NCBI RefSeq assembly: GCF_040372045.1 | Contig: NZ_BAABWH010000006.1 | Source of the DNA: Thalassolituus sp006212115 | GTDB taxonomy: Bacteria > Pseudomonadota > Gammaproteobacteria > Pseudomonadales > Oceanobacteraceae | DNA length: 64,000 nt | Direction: 5' to 3' (one strand) | In this document: positions 49,372 through 56,452 of the stretch, piece after piece | How positions within the stretch are numbered: position 1 is the first letter of the stretch | How the letters are laid out: each line of letters begins with the position of its first letter | Notes under the pieces: model-generated | Seen by the model: the letters and a program-made list of their open reading frames with translations, nothing else | What the model was told of the DNA's origin: nothing | The model's database searches: none | Program-made: the position numbers and the translations under genes

Positions 49372-51411
49372 ATGGAATCCGCTAACGATAAAGAATTAGA
49401 TCAACTGCTGAATGAGCACTTTGCGGGTCGTGTGGTTCGCAAGGATCTCACCAAGCTCATTAAAGAAGGGGCGAATGTCCCTGTCTATGTGCTCGAATAC
49501 CTGCTTGGCATGTACTGCGCGTCTGATGATCCAGACATCATTGAGCAAGGGCTGAACAACGTCAAAACCGTGTTGGCAGAGAATTACGTGCGCCCGGATG
49601 AGGCTGAGAAGGTTAAGTCCCTGGTGAAGGAGCGCGGAACCTATAAGGTCATCGACCGGGTTACCGTGAAGCTGAATGAACGCAAGGATAAATATGAGGC
49701 CTCCTTCAGCAATCTGGGTATCAAGGACGCTGAAATTTCCTCTGGTATCGTCAAAGAGTACGAGAAGCTGCTGGTGGGTGGTATCTGGGTCATTGCCACT
49801 TTGAGTTATTACCACGAGGAAGGGCAGACCGGTTCGCCTTTCGGAGTAACGCTGCTCAAGCCAATCCAGATGCCGAACATGAATATGGACGAGCTCTTCC
49901 AAGGGAGAGCTGCATTAACTACAGATCAGTGGCGCGAGTGTTTGATACGGTCAGTTGGTATGGAGCCTGCGGCATTGGGTGTCGATGTGCAGTGGCACAT
50001 TCTGGCCCGGATGATTCCATTCGTTGAGAACAACTACAACGTCTGTGAGTTGGGTCCACGCGGGACAGGTAAAAGCCATATTTACAAGGAATGCTCCCCT
50101 AACAGCATTTTGGTGTCTGGCGGCCAAACTACCGTGGCCAACCTGTTTTACAACATGAGTTCACGCCGAATTGGTCTGGTCGGGCTTTGGGACTTGGTTG
50201 CCTTCGATGAGGTGGCCGGGATCTCCTTCAAGGACAAAGATGGTGTCCAGATCATGAAGGACTATATGGCTTCTGGTTCCTTTGCCCGTGGCCGTGAACA
50301 GATGGAAGCTTCCGCCTCTATGGTGTTTGTAGGCAACATCAACCAGAGCGTTGAGTCCTTAGTGAAAACAAGTCATCTGCTGGCACCATTCCCGGATGCC
50401 ATGATCGACTCCGCTTTCTTTGACCGTTTCCATGCCTACATCCCAGGCTGGGAAATCCCCAAGATGCGCCCAGAGTTTTTCACCAACCGTTACGGCTTGA
50501 TTGTTGACTACCTGGCAGAGTTTTATCGGGAGATGCGCAAGCGCAGCTTCGCAGATGCTATCGAGAAATACTTTAAGCTGGGGAACAACCTGAACCAGCG
50601 TGATGTGATCGCGGTACGCAAGACAGTTTCTGGCCTACTGAAATTGCTATTCCCGCATGGACAGTTCGAGAAAGAGGATGTTCGCCAGTGCCTGGAGTAT
50701 GCCCTTCAGGTTCGACGCCGGGTGAAGGAACAACTCAAAAAGATTGGTGGTATGGAGTTCTACGATGTCCACTTCAGTTACATCGACAATGACTCGCTGG
50801 AAGAGCATTTCGTATCAGTTAAAGAGCAGGGTGGCGGCGGCCTGATCCCAGAAGGCCCTGGTAAGCCTGGATTCCTACACACCATTGGTCTCAGCAATAA
50901 AGGGATGCCTGGCTTATACCGGCTGGAACTTCAGGTTACCAAGGGCTCCGGCAAGTTGGCCACATCCGGGCTATGGAACTCCAGTGCAGCTAAAGAGCAG
51001 GTGAAGATTGCCTTTGATTACTTCAAGGCGAACGCTTCCAGGATTAGTGGTGGGAGTAAAGTGGGCGAACATGATTTCCACTTACACGTTGTTGAGTTAC
51101 AAAATACAGGACCATTGAACAATCTCGCCCTATCCAGTCTCGTTGCCTTTGCGTCAGGCCTCCTTGGTAAGCCTCTTCAGAATCAGATGGTAGTGCTAGG
51201 GGACATGAGTCTGGGCGGTTCTGTTACGCCGGTAGAAAGCCTTGCTGAATGCCTGCAAGTTGCTTTTGATGCAGGTGCCAAGAAAGTGGCCTTGCCAATG
51301 AGCAGTGCAGCAGACATCCCAACAATTCCGGCTGAGTTGTTTACCAAGTTTCAGACGAGCTTCTACGCCGATCCTGTTGATGCGGTGTTTAAGGCACTTG
51401 GGGTTGACTAG
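49372..51411 (+). CDS. brxL: BREX Lon-like protein BrxL
   Basis: A 679-residue protein with a Walker A CELGPRGTGKSHIYKE near residue 226, a Walker B-like LWDLVAFDEVAGISFK near 275 and a C-terminal Lon-like domain. In this domain GDMSLGGSVTPVESLAE contains the serine and DAGAKKVALPMSS the lysine of the dyad. BrxL of type I systems forms DNA-binding rings resembling MCM helicases. ATG 49372 (MESANDKELDQLLNEHF) is preferred to GTG 49363. Last core gene of the operon. Confidence 0.95.
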   Translation: MESANDKELDQLLNEHFAGRVVRKDLTKLIKEGANVPVYVLEYLLGMYCASDDPDIIEQGLNNVKTVLAENYVRPDEAEKVKSLVKERGTYKVIDRVTVKLNERKDKYEASFSNLGIKDAEISSGIVKEYEKLLVGGIWVIATLSYYHEEGQTGSPFGVTLLKPIQMPNMNMDELFQGRAALTTDQWRECLIRSVGMEPAALGVDVQWHILARMIPFVENNYNVCELGPRGTGKSHIYKECSPNSILVSGGQTTVANLFYNMSSRRIGLVGLWDLVAFDEVAGISFKDKDGVQIMKDYMASGSFARGREQMEASASMVFVGNINQSVESLVKTSHLLAPFPDAMIDSAFFDRFHAYIPGWEIPKMRPEFFTNRYGLIVDYLAEFYREMRKRSFADAIEKYFKLGNNLNQRDVIAVRKTVSGLLKLLFPHGQFEKEDVRQCLEYALQVRRRVKEQLKKIGGMEFYDVHFSYIDNDSLEEHFVSVKEQGGGGLIPEGPGKPGFLHTIGLSNKGMPGLYRLELQVTKGSGKLATSGLWNSSAAKEQVKIAFDYFKANASRISGGSKVGEHDFHLHVVELQNTGPLNNLALSSLVAFASGLLGKPLQNQMVVLGDMSLGGSVTPVESLAECLQVAFDAGAKKVALPMSSAADIPTIPAELFTKFQTSFYADPVDAVFKALGVD

Positions 51412-51462
51412 AAAAGGGACGGTAGTGACAAGGCAATCAAGGAGTGCCGGTTAAATAGGCGT

Positions 51463-52047
51463 ATGACCAAGGTTTACAGACTTCGTACTGATATTTCTGT
51501 CTTCAAGGAGATTCCATTGGATGCGGAGGATATTGCAGAGCAGCTAGATGCAGATAGCAGAATCATGGATTTTGTTTATATGGGGGTGAAAGATAAGCGC
51601 CTTGCTGATTTATGGACGCCTGTTAAGACCAGTTTTGAGCCATCACCGGTTTACCCTCAGGCGGTGAAGGTTCCGTCAATATCGACATGGTCAGAATCCT
51701 GTTTGATCTTCTCGGAAAGAGCGCACGCTATTTTCCGACTGATGTTGGCAGATTACGGTGAATTTTTGCCGTTGGATGTTCAAGGCTTCACTTACTACAT
51801 ATTCAATAACTTGACCGATGTTGAGCCTGACATGAGTAAGAGTTGGTATGCTGCTGAAGGTGTAAGGCGAGTGGAGTCGCTGGTGTTTGGTGCAGATGCT
51901 GAGAGCAAGCTTCTGTTTAGAAGTAGCTGGCAGGGCTGTAGTGCTTGTTTCTGCAATGAAACCTTTAAACAGCTATGGCACGAATACGAAATCGAAGGCC
52001 TACAGTTTGCAGAAGACTTGCTGGATGAAGGTTATCTGTCTGTATGA
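51463..52047 (+). CDS. Imm11/DUF1629-like protein, copy 2 (orphan)
   Basis: A 194-residue protein with the same layout as the one at 36589-37158: VPSISTWSESCLIF corresponds to MPDISAWAPGALVL, ADYGEFLPLDV to SQYGELLPVTV, YYIFNNLTDVEPDMS to HWIFNCRAKKDVDPD, and FKQLWHEYEIEGLQF to FKELVEEYELRGITF. No AHH nuclease is next to this copy. It follows brxL by 51 bp on the same strand and may be transcribed with BREX. Function inferred only from the paralogue. Confidence 0.65.
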   Translation: MTKVYRLRTDISVFKEIPLDAEDIAEQLDADSRIMDFVYMGVKDKRLADLWTPVKTSFEPSPVYPQAVKVPSISTWSESCLIFSERAHAIFRLMLADYGEFLPLDVQGFTYYIFNNLTDVEPDMSKSWYAAEGVRRVESLVFGADAESKLLFRSSWQGCSACFCNETFKQLWHEYEIEGLQFAEDLLDEGYLSV

Positions 52048-52179
52048 ATCCTATTGACCTTTCTGGAATACATGGCATTGTTTGAGGTGGCAGTATAATG
52101 TTTTGTCACTCGGCCTAGGGGACGGTATTCAGCCTTGCGCTCTTTCTGTCCAAATGACACCCTTAAACGGAGCTACAGT

Positions 52180-52314
52180 ATGTCTACAACAGGTGAAAAA
52201 CCAGGTATCGGCACCTACACATGCACAAACTGCGGTGAGCAGGTGAGTCTGGATGATCATGATGATCGTCTCCCTCCATGCCCTCGCTGCCATAACACGG
52301 ATTATCAGCCTTGA
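52180..52314 (+). CDS. Tiny zinc-ribbon protein (44 aa)
   Basis: A 44-codon gene with GGAG 7 bp before the ATG. GTYTCTNCGEQVSL and LPPCPRCHNTDYQP give two CxxC knuckles separated by an acidic DDHDD stretch, a rubredoxin-like zinc ribbon. Similar tiny zinc ribbons occur on other mobile elements. It is followed 19 bp later by another tiny gene. Confidence 0.7.
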   Translation: MSTTGEKPGIGTYTCTNCGEQVSLDDHDDRLPPCPRCHNTDYQP

Positions 52315-52333
52315 GCGCTGAGCTGGAGTTACT

Positions 52334-52465
52334 ATGGGAATAAAGCCAGGACCGAAGCGAATCGCCAAATCAACGGGAAAGCCAGATCGCCGCCAGCGCG
52401 ATAACAAGAAAACGCCGGGTAACACTCCGTCGTTAAAGCCACACAAACACAAGAAGGGCGATTGA
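52334..52465 (+). CDS. Tiny Lys/Arg/Pro-rich protein (43 aa)
   Basis: A 43-codon gene with GGAG 5 bp before the ATG. MGIKPGPKRIAKSTGKPDRR begins a strongly basic, disordered chain ending in PHKHKKGD. Composition suggests nucleic-acid binding. It resembles the tiny genes at 35.5 kb in composition but not in detail, and pairs with the zinc ribbon upstream. Confidence 0.5.
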   Translation: MGIKPGPKRIAKSTGKPDRRQRDNKKTPGNTPSLKPHKHKKGD

Positions 52466-52688
52466 TCTCCCTTATTGCGCAGGTAGTCGGGACTCCCGCT
52501 GCGCAGTTATAAAATAACCCGCTCCTATTTAGACCGACATATCCCTGGAAAACCGAATTAGGGCGATTCCATAAAGAGTGCCTCCGGCTCTTTTGGGCAC
52601 GATTATTTGGACTTTTGGATAGCTTCTATGTCTAGGCGATGTTGAGAGGTGGCCTAATCTGCTATCAAGCGAGTTAGGCCTGCCTAGA
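52466..52688. other. Gene-free stretch with a weak hairpin
   Basis: 223 bp. AAAGAG (52573-52578) can pair with CTCTTT (52588-52593), followed by TGGGC rather than a T run, so a terminator is only possible. I see no open frame with a ribosome site. Confidence 0.3.
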
Positions 52689-53021
52689 TTAGTAACCAGT
52701 GAATTCTTCAGTCCAGCTGCCTCTGGATGTAGTTACTTCCACTGCTCTGACGTCGCACTCGTCTGCACGCACTCCAAACCTTCTGGCCTCCCCATAGGCG
52801 AGTGTAACGGGTAGTTCTTTTATGTTGACCTCACAATTACCCCGGTTTACGACAACGTCTTCTAATTCGACTTCGTCATCTTTTGCGGTGATCAGAATCA
52901 TCTCATACGGAGTTCCAAAGATTGGATCTGCTCCCATTGATACGTTGAGATCAAAGTCTGGGTCCGATGAGCATGCACTCAGTCCAAGAGCGCATAGTGA
53001 TGCTATAAGTAGTTTCTTCAC
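52689..53021 (-). CDS. Small lipoprotein of unknown function
   Basis: A 110-residue protein with a lipoprotein signal peptide (MKKLLIASLCALGLSACSSD, Cys near residue 17). The remaining part is acidic with two further cysteines (NRGNCEVNI and RADECDVRA) that could form a disulfide in the periplasm. The family is not recognised. Confidence 0.7.
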   Translation of the reverse strand: MKKLLIASLCALGLSACSSDPDFDLNVSMGADPIFGTPYEMILITAKDDEVELEDVVVNRGNCEVNIKELPVTLAYGEARRFGVRADECDVRAVEVTTSRGSWTEEFTGY

Positions 53022-53078
53022 GTCTGTTTCCTTATGAATCTATAGCAAATACTTAGCCGCCCTGATGGGCGGCTTTTA

Positions 53079-53270
53079 TTACGCCTGTTCCTGAATAGCT
53101 TTCTTAGCCTTCAGGAAGGCCGTAATTGAGAAGCCAATGCCATACATGATGGCTATAGAGCCAAAGCCGATGGCCGCTTCTATGTCCGATTCCATGAAGG
53201 CTGACATACAGAAAAAGCAGATAGTGAAGAGGATGATGCCGATAAGGCCCATGGTTTTGATGACGTTCAT
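53079..53270 (-). CDS. Small inner-membrane protein (63 aa)
   Basis: Two hydrophobic segments (IGIILFTICFFCMSAFM, IGFGSIAIMYGIGFSITAFL) separated by an acidic turn, then a charged end AKKAIQEQA. Start ATG 53270 is used because the longer frame to 53309 starts with a polar stretch without a ribosome site. Function unknown. Confidence 0.55.
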   Translation of the reverse strand: MNVIKTMGLIGIILFTICFFCMSAFMESDIEAAIGFGSIAIMYGIGFSITAFLKAKKAIQEQA

Positions 53271-53353
53271 GTCGTCTCCTTGTTGTTTGTCCTGAATAGC
53301 ACCTCGCAACTAGGCTTGTAAGCCAGAGAAGAGGGAGATGAGTGTCTTAGTTT

Positions 53354-53397
53354 GTTCCTAAAACGGGTACATGATACCGCGTACCTAAAATCGGAAC
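53354..53397 (+). promoter_or_regulatory. Two operator-like palindromes in front of the XRE gene
   Basis: GTTCCTAAAACGGGTAC (53354-53370) and GTACCTAAAATCGGAAC (53381-53397) each have the form GTWCC-N7-GGWAC and are 27 bp apart centre to centre. The second ends one base before the ATG at 53399. Probably sites for the XRE protein itself. Confidence 0.6.
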
Positions 53398-53398
53398 A

Positions 53399-53659
53399 AT
53401 GAAGAAATCACTCAATAGTCCGGCACATCTAAAGCTCCTTCAGTGGCTTAAGGCCAAGCGAGAGGAGCGAGGTTTAACCATGAGGGATCTGGCTGAAGTG
53501 CTGGATATGCCGCATTCATTCATCGGAAAGACAGAGCAGGGGGAGCGAAGGCTCGACGTCGTCGAGTACCTTCAGTATTGCAAAGCTTTGGGTGCTGATC
53601 CCGCTGAGGGGTTGGCTGCCATATCCGATCAGTGGCCTCTACAGGAGCCCGACAACTAA
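53399..53659 (+). CDS. XRE-family HTH regulator
   Basis: An 86-residue protein with a single Xre-type helix-turn-helix: LKAKREERGLTMRDLAEVLD followed by MPHSFIGKTEQGERRLDVVE. It is like controller and antitoxin regulators. No Shine-Dalgarno sequence separates the operator from the ATG, so leaderless translation is possible. Its TAA interlocks with the integrase TAG in opposite orientation. Confidence 0.85.
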   Translation: MKKSLNSPAHLKLLQWLKAKREERGLTMRDLAEVLDMPHSFIGKTEQGERRLDVVEYLQYCKALGADPAEGLAAISDQWPLQEPDN

Positions 53660-54834
53660 CTGGCTATGTAGTCGGCCCAGTCCTGCATCATGTTTGCGCG
53701 CTTCTCGAGTAGATCTCCTCGGCGATAGGCCGCTTCTACCTTGTTTTCAATGGCATGAGCCAATGCCATTTCAGCGATGTCTCTAGGGTAGTTTGATACT
53801 TCACCAGCCCAGTCCCTGAATGTAGAGCGGAAACCGTGAGGGACGTAGTCGCCTTTCTGGCTGCCTTTGTCGAACCCCATGCTTCTCATGAGCTTCAATA
53901 GCGTCATATTGGACAGAGGCTTACCAACGCGTGAACCTGGAAAGACATACGCAGACTCAGAGACCTTAGGTAATGCCTTTAGCAACTCGATAGCTTGCGC
54001 GCAGAGTGGCACTCTATGTTCTTTGTTCATTTTCATGCGCTCAGCTGGGATCGTCCAGATAGCTTGGTCAAGGTCAATTTCGTTCCACCGAGCTTCAAGC
54101 ACTTCAGATGTCCGGGTCGCAGTAAGGATAAGAAACCTCAGGGCAGCAGCGGAAGTGCGCTTCTGAGTATCAAGTTCTTTCCAGAACTGTCCGATTTCAG
54201 AATACGGCATAGCAGGGTGATGCTTTACCTTTTGTATGCTAGATGGCTTAGGGAGAAGGGCATCTAGCTTACCTTGCCAACGTGCGGGATTGTCATTGTC
54301 ACAATGGCCCAATGCCGCAGCATAATCGAGAATCTTAGCGATTCGTGTTTGCAATCTTTTGGCCGTCTCATTCTTTGTAGTCCATATCGGGTCAAGCACC
54401 TTACGAACGTCGTTCACCGTGATTGCATTTACCGGCAACGCTCCTAAGACTGGATGAGCGTATGTGGATAGGGTATTCCTCCATTGGCTGGCGTGTTTAG
54501 CGTTCTTCCAGCCCGCTTGATGTGCTTCAATAAACTGTCTTGAGCAATCCTCAAAGGTTGGAATGACGACTTGGGTTCGTTTTCGCTCGGTGATAGGGTC
54601 CAAGCCCTCAAAAACCATTCTCCGAGCTGACATGGCTTCTTCCCTGGCTTTCACAAGAGTCACCGTAGGGTACGGGCCCAGGCCCATTTCCCGACGCTTT
54701 CTGTTCAGTGTGTAGCGGAATACCCAGCGTTTAGAGCCTTTTGCTGAGACGACCAGGCGTAAGCCGCCACCGTCCTCGTGCTTACCTTCCTTTGCTGATG
54801 CTACTGCTCTTGCGGATAGCTTTTCTATGGCCAT
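53656..54834 (-). CDS. P4-type tyrosine integrase
   Basis: A 392-residue site-specific recombinase. N-terminal DUF4102 arm-binding domain: GGGLRLVVSAKGSKRWVFRY near residue 22. Core-binding part: QFIEAHQAGWKNAKHASQWR. Catalytic domain: Arg in LTATRTSEVLEARW, HGFR in VPHGFRSTFRDW, His in MALAHAIENKVEA and Tyr in AYRRGDLL. ATG 54834 (MAIEKLSARAV) is the family start; the ATG at 54852 lies within the 18-bp repeat. It would recombine the tRNA-Ser att sites. Confidence 0.95.
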   Translation of the reverse strand: MAIEKLSARAVASAKEGKHEDGGGLRLVVSAKGSKRWVFRYTLNRKRREMGLGPYPTVTLVKAREEAMSARRMVFEGLDPITERKRTQVVIPTFEDCSRQFIEAHQAGWKNAKHASQWRNTLSTYAHPVLGALPVNAITVNDVRKVLDPIWTTKNETAKRLQTRIAKILDYAAALGHCDNDNPARWQGKLDALLPKPSSIQKVKHHPAMPYSEIGQFWKELDTQKRTSAAALRFLILTATRTSEVLEARWNEIDLDQAIWTIPAERMKMNKEHRVPLCAQAIELLKALPKVSESAYVFPGSRVGKPLSNMTLLKLMRSMGFDKGSQKGDYVPHGFRSTFRDWAGEVSNYPRDIAEMALAHAIENKVEAAYRRGDLLEKRANMMQDWADYIAS

Positions 54835-54838
54835 TAAA

Positions 54839-54856
54839 ATCCCCCAATTCATCCCC
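54839..54856. repeat. 18-bp direct repeat at the integrase start
   Basis: Second copy of ATCCCCCAATTCATCCCC. It begins 4 bp upstream of the integrase ATG and 111 bp from the right att core, so binding here could also control int expression. Confidence 0.6.
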
Positions 54857-54967
54857 CATTAATGATAGATTTTTATAGACAGCCATGGAAGAGGTTAGAT
54901 TGTAAGTTATTGATTTTATGTAATTCTATAGCTTTATATGGAAGTGCATGGACCCTATATAGGCGGA

Positions 54968-54981
54968 CTATCCCTCCGCCA
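54968..54981. repeat. attR core (14-bp direct repeat, right copy)
   Basis: CTATCCCTCCGCCA, identical to the tRNA-Ser 3' end at 24753-24766. It lies 133 bp upstream of the integrase start and is followed by a terminator hairpin that was probably the original tRNA terminator. Confidence 0.88.
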
Positions 54982-54988
54982 TTATTCA

Positions 54989-55025
54989 AAAGGCCCGCTT
55001 GTGAAAACCAGCGGGCCTTTTTCGT
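54989..55025 (+). terminator. Terminator right of attR
   Basis: AAAGGCCCGC (54989-54998) pairs with GCGGGCCTTT (55011-55020) and is followed by more T. In an unoccupied chromosome it would lie directly after tRNA-Ser and is likely its original terminator. Confidence 0.8.
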
Positions 55026-55064
55026 TGTGTCCTGGATGTTCTAATTCGATTGCTTGAATTCAGG

Positions 55065-55217
55065 CTACAGCCAGCTTTGGATGGATGCGATTAGGACAGA
55101 GGCGCTACAGCAAGCCGTCATTAAGACAAGACCAATTTCTATTCGGGTTACTTTTTCCAGGCGTTCTGCCGATGCAACCAATGAATGAATTACGCCTTCT
55201 TCATTTCTTTTTGTCAT
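55065..55217 (-). CDS. Possible small membrane protein (50 aa)
   Basis: A short frame with a charged N-terminal helix (HSLVASAERLEKVTRIEIG) and a hydrophobic end (LVLMTACCSASVLIASI). The ribosome site is weak. The next 240 bp (55218-55457) hold no convincing gene, only the tandem-like ACCACTACCAGCCACC region. Confidence 0.35.
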   Translation of the reverse strand: MTKRNEEGVIHSLVASAERLEKVTRIEIGLVLMTACCSASVLIASIQSWL

Positions 55218-55457
55218 ATTGTTTCTCTCACAGTCTTTGGTCTCTCTCACTATCAACCACTACCAGCCACCATCAGCCAACAACGGAGTACCGAATCGGT
55301 AGTCAGATCGCAGGGGCGTTGCTAGCTCCACACATTTATAGGATGCATGCGTCATACGCGGAAGTCTGTGACTGGGTCGTGATTGCTTTGTCGTCTTTTG
55401 TGAACGTGAGAAACAGTGGGTTACGGTCAGGGGGGAGTACGCCAAGTCACGCAATGA

Positions 55458-56378
55458 CTAGTCGGATAATCCACGCAAGTATGCCGCGACACTGGCGCCG
55501 AGTGCGTTTAAATTGTAGCCACCTTCAAGAATGCTGATGCTTGGTGTGTTTCTTTTACTGGCCAGCTCCCGGATCTGACGCCCGAGCCAGAGATAATCGT
55601 CCTCTATCAGAGAAAGCTCTGCCATCGGGTCATCTTTATGCGCATCGAAGCCCGCGGAAACAAGGATGATCTCAGGTGCGTAGGCTTTAAGCTTAGGCAG
55701 CCAGTGTTCCTCTATCAAAGCTCTAAAGGTTGCGCTCCCTGTGCCTTCGCAGAGTGGAACATTGATTACGTTGTTAAACTTTGCCTGCTCGTAGTGGCTA
55801 TAGGGGTAGAAGGGGTGCTGAAAGCTTGAGCAGAGGAGGAAACGCTTATCGTTACCTAATATATCGATGGTGCCGTTTCCCTGATGTGCGTCGAAGTCCA
55901 GAATAGCGATTCGCTGATAGTGATGGACGTCCGCTGCGCGCAACGCGGTTATGGCGATGTTGTTAAAAAAGCAAAAGCCCATGGCCTTTCGGTGTTCGGC
56001 ATGATGGCCGGGAGGGCGGGTTGCGACAAAGGCATGCTGGCGAGTGCTGGAGCCTGAATTGTCCAATGCCAGTGCGCAAGCCCCTGCCGACCACAGCGCG
56101 GCCTCAAGTGAGCCTGGGGTCATGGCCGTATCTTCATCGACAAGTATTTGCCCGTGATCTGGCTGGATTAAATGCAGCTGCTCTATGTAGCCTTCACTGT
56201 GCGCACGTTTGATGTCTGTAAGGTCGGCTTTTTTCCCTTCATGATGCTCAAGTTCATTCCACAAGCCAGTCTGCTTAAGTGCTTGTTCGATGGCCATGAT
56301 GCGCATTGCATGCTCAGGGTGATCTGCATCAGTATTGTGCGAGAAATGCGCTTCTGAAGTGTAGTAAGCTATCGGCAT
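55458..56378 (-). CDS. Histone deacetylase family protein
   Basis: A 306-residue class II-like zinc deacetylase (AcuC/acetylpolyamine amidohydrolase type). RPPGHHAEHRKAMGFCFFNN near residue 118 carries the HH pair. DFDAHQGNGTID near 158 gives the zinc Asp-x-His, and VSAGFDAHKDDPMA near 237 the last Asp. Substrate unknown; acetyl-lysine proteins, acetylpolyamines or acetoin-linked targets are possible. It is divergent from the acetyltransferase gene with 74 bp between, an arrangement fitting paired addition and removal of acetyl groups. Confidence 0.92.
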   Translation of the reverse strand: MPIAYYTSEAHFSHNTDADHPEHAMRIMAIEQALKQTGLWNELEHHEGKKADLTDIKRAHSEGYIEQLHLIQPDHGQILVDEDTAMTPGSLEAALWSAGACALALDNSGSSTRQHAFVATRPPGHHAEHRKAMGFCFFNNIAITALRAADVHHYQRIAILDFDAHQGNGTIDILGNDKRFLLCSSFQHPFYPYSHYEQAKFNNVINVPLCEGTGSATFRALIEEHWLPKLKAYAPEIILVSAGFDAHKDDPMAELSLIEDDYLWLGRQIRELASKRNTPSISILEGGYNLNALGASVAAYLRGLSD

Positions 56379-56452
56379 TCAGTATTGATCGGGCTGTTTT
56401 TGCCCAGTGTACTCGTTAGTTGTGAAAACGCCATAGTTAGCCCGGAGGTTTG

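Larger units (their letters stand above)
24753..54981. mobile_element. Integrated genomic island of about 30.2 kb in tRNA-Ser
   Basis: The island starts within the 3' end of the tRNA-Ser gene and ends at a 14-bp direct copy of that end at 54968-54981. It carries a P4-type tyrosine integrase next to the right end, an AlpA-type regulator, an HUH-like Rep, a YqaJ exonuclease module and a BREX defence operon. Several stretches (25.3-25.5, 30.3-30.7 and 44.6-46.0 kb) are strikingly AT-rich. Neither structural phage genes nor conjugation genes are seen, so mobility would depend on a helper or on integrase-mediated excision alone. Confidence 0.9.
54853..55064. other. Integrase-att junction region
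   Basis: AT-rich 54860-54960 contains the integrase promoter on the minus strand and probably arm sites. The right att core (54968-54981) and a terminator follow. No gene is seen. Confidence 0.5.

Noticed and set aside
24767..54967. Idea that the island is a prophage or conjugative element
   Set aside because: No capsid, portal, terminase, tail, lysis, relaxase-VirD4 or mating-pair genes are seen. Integrase, AlpA, YqaJ module and HUH-like Rep fit a smaller integrative element.
55085..55537. 150-codon + strand frame right of the island
   Set aside because: No ribosome site, unusual composition (many Arg, Ser, His) and overlap with the end of the deacetylase gene; treated as non-coding.
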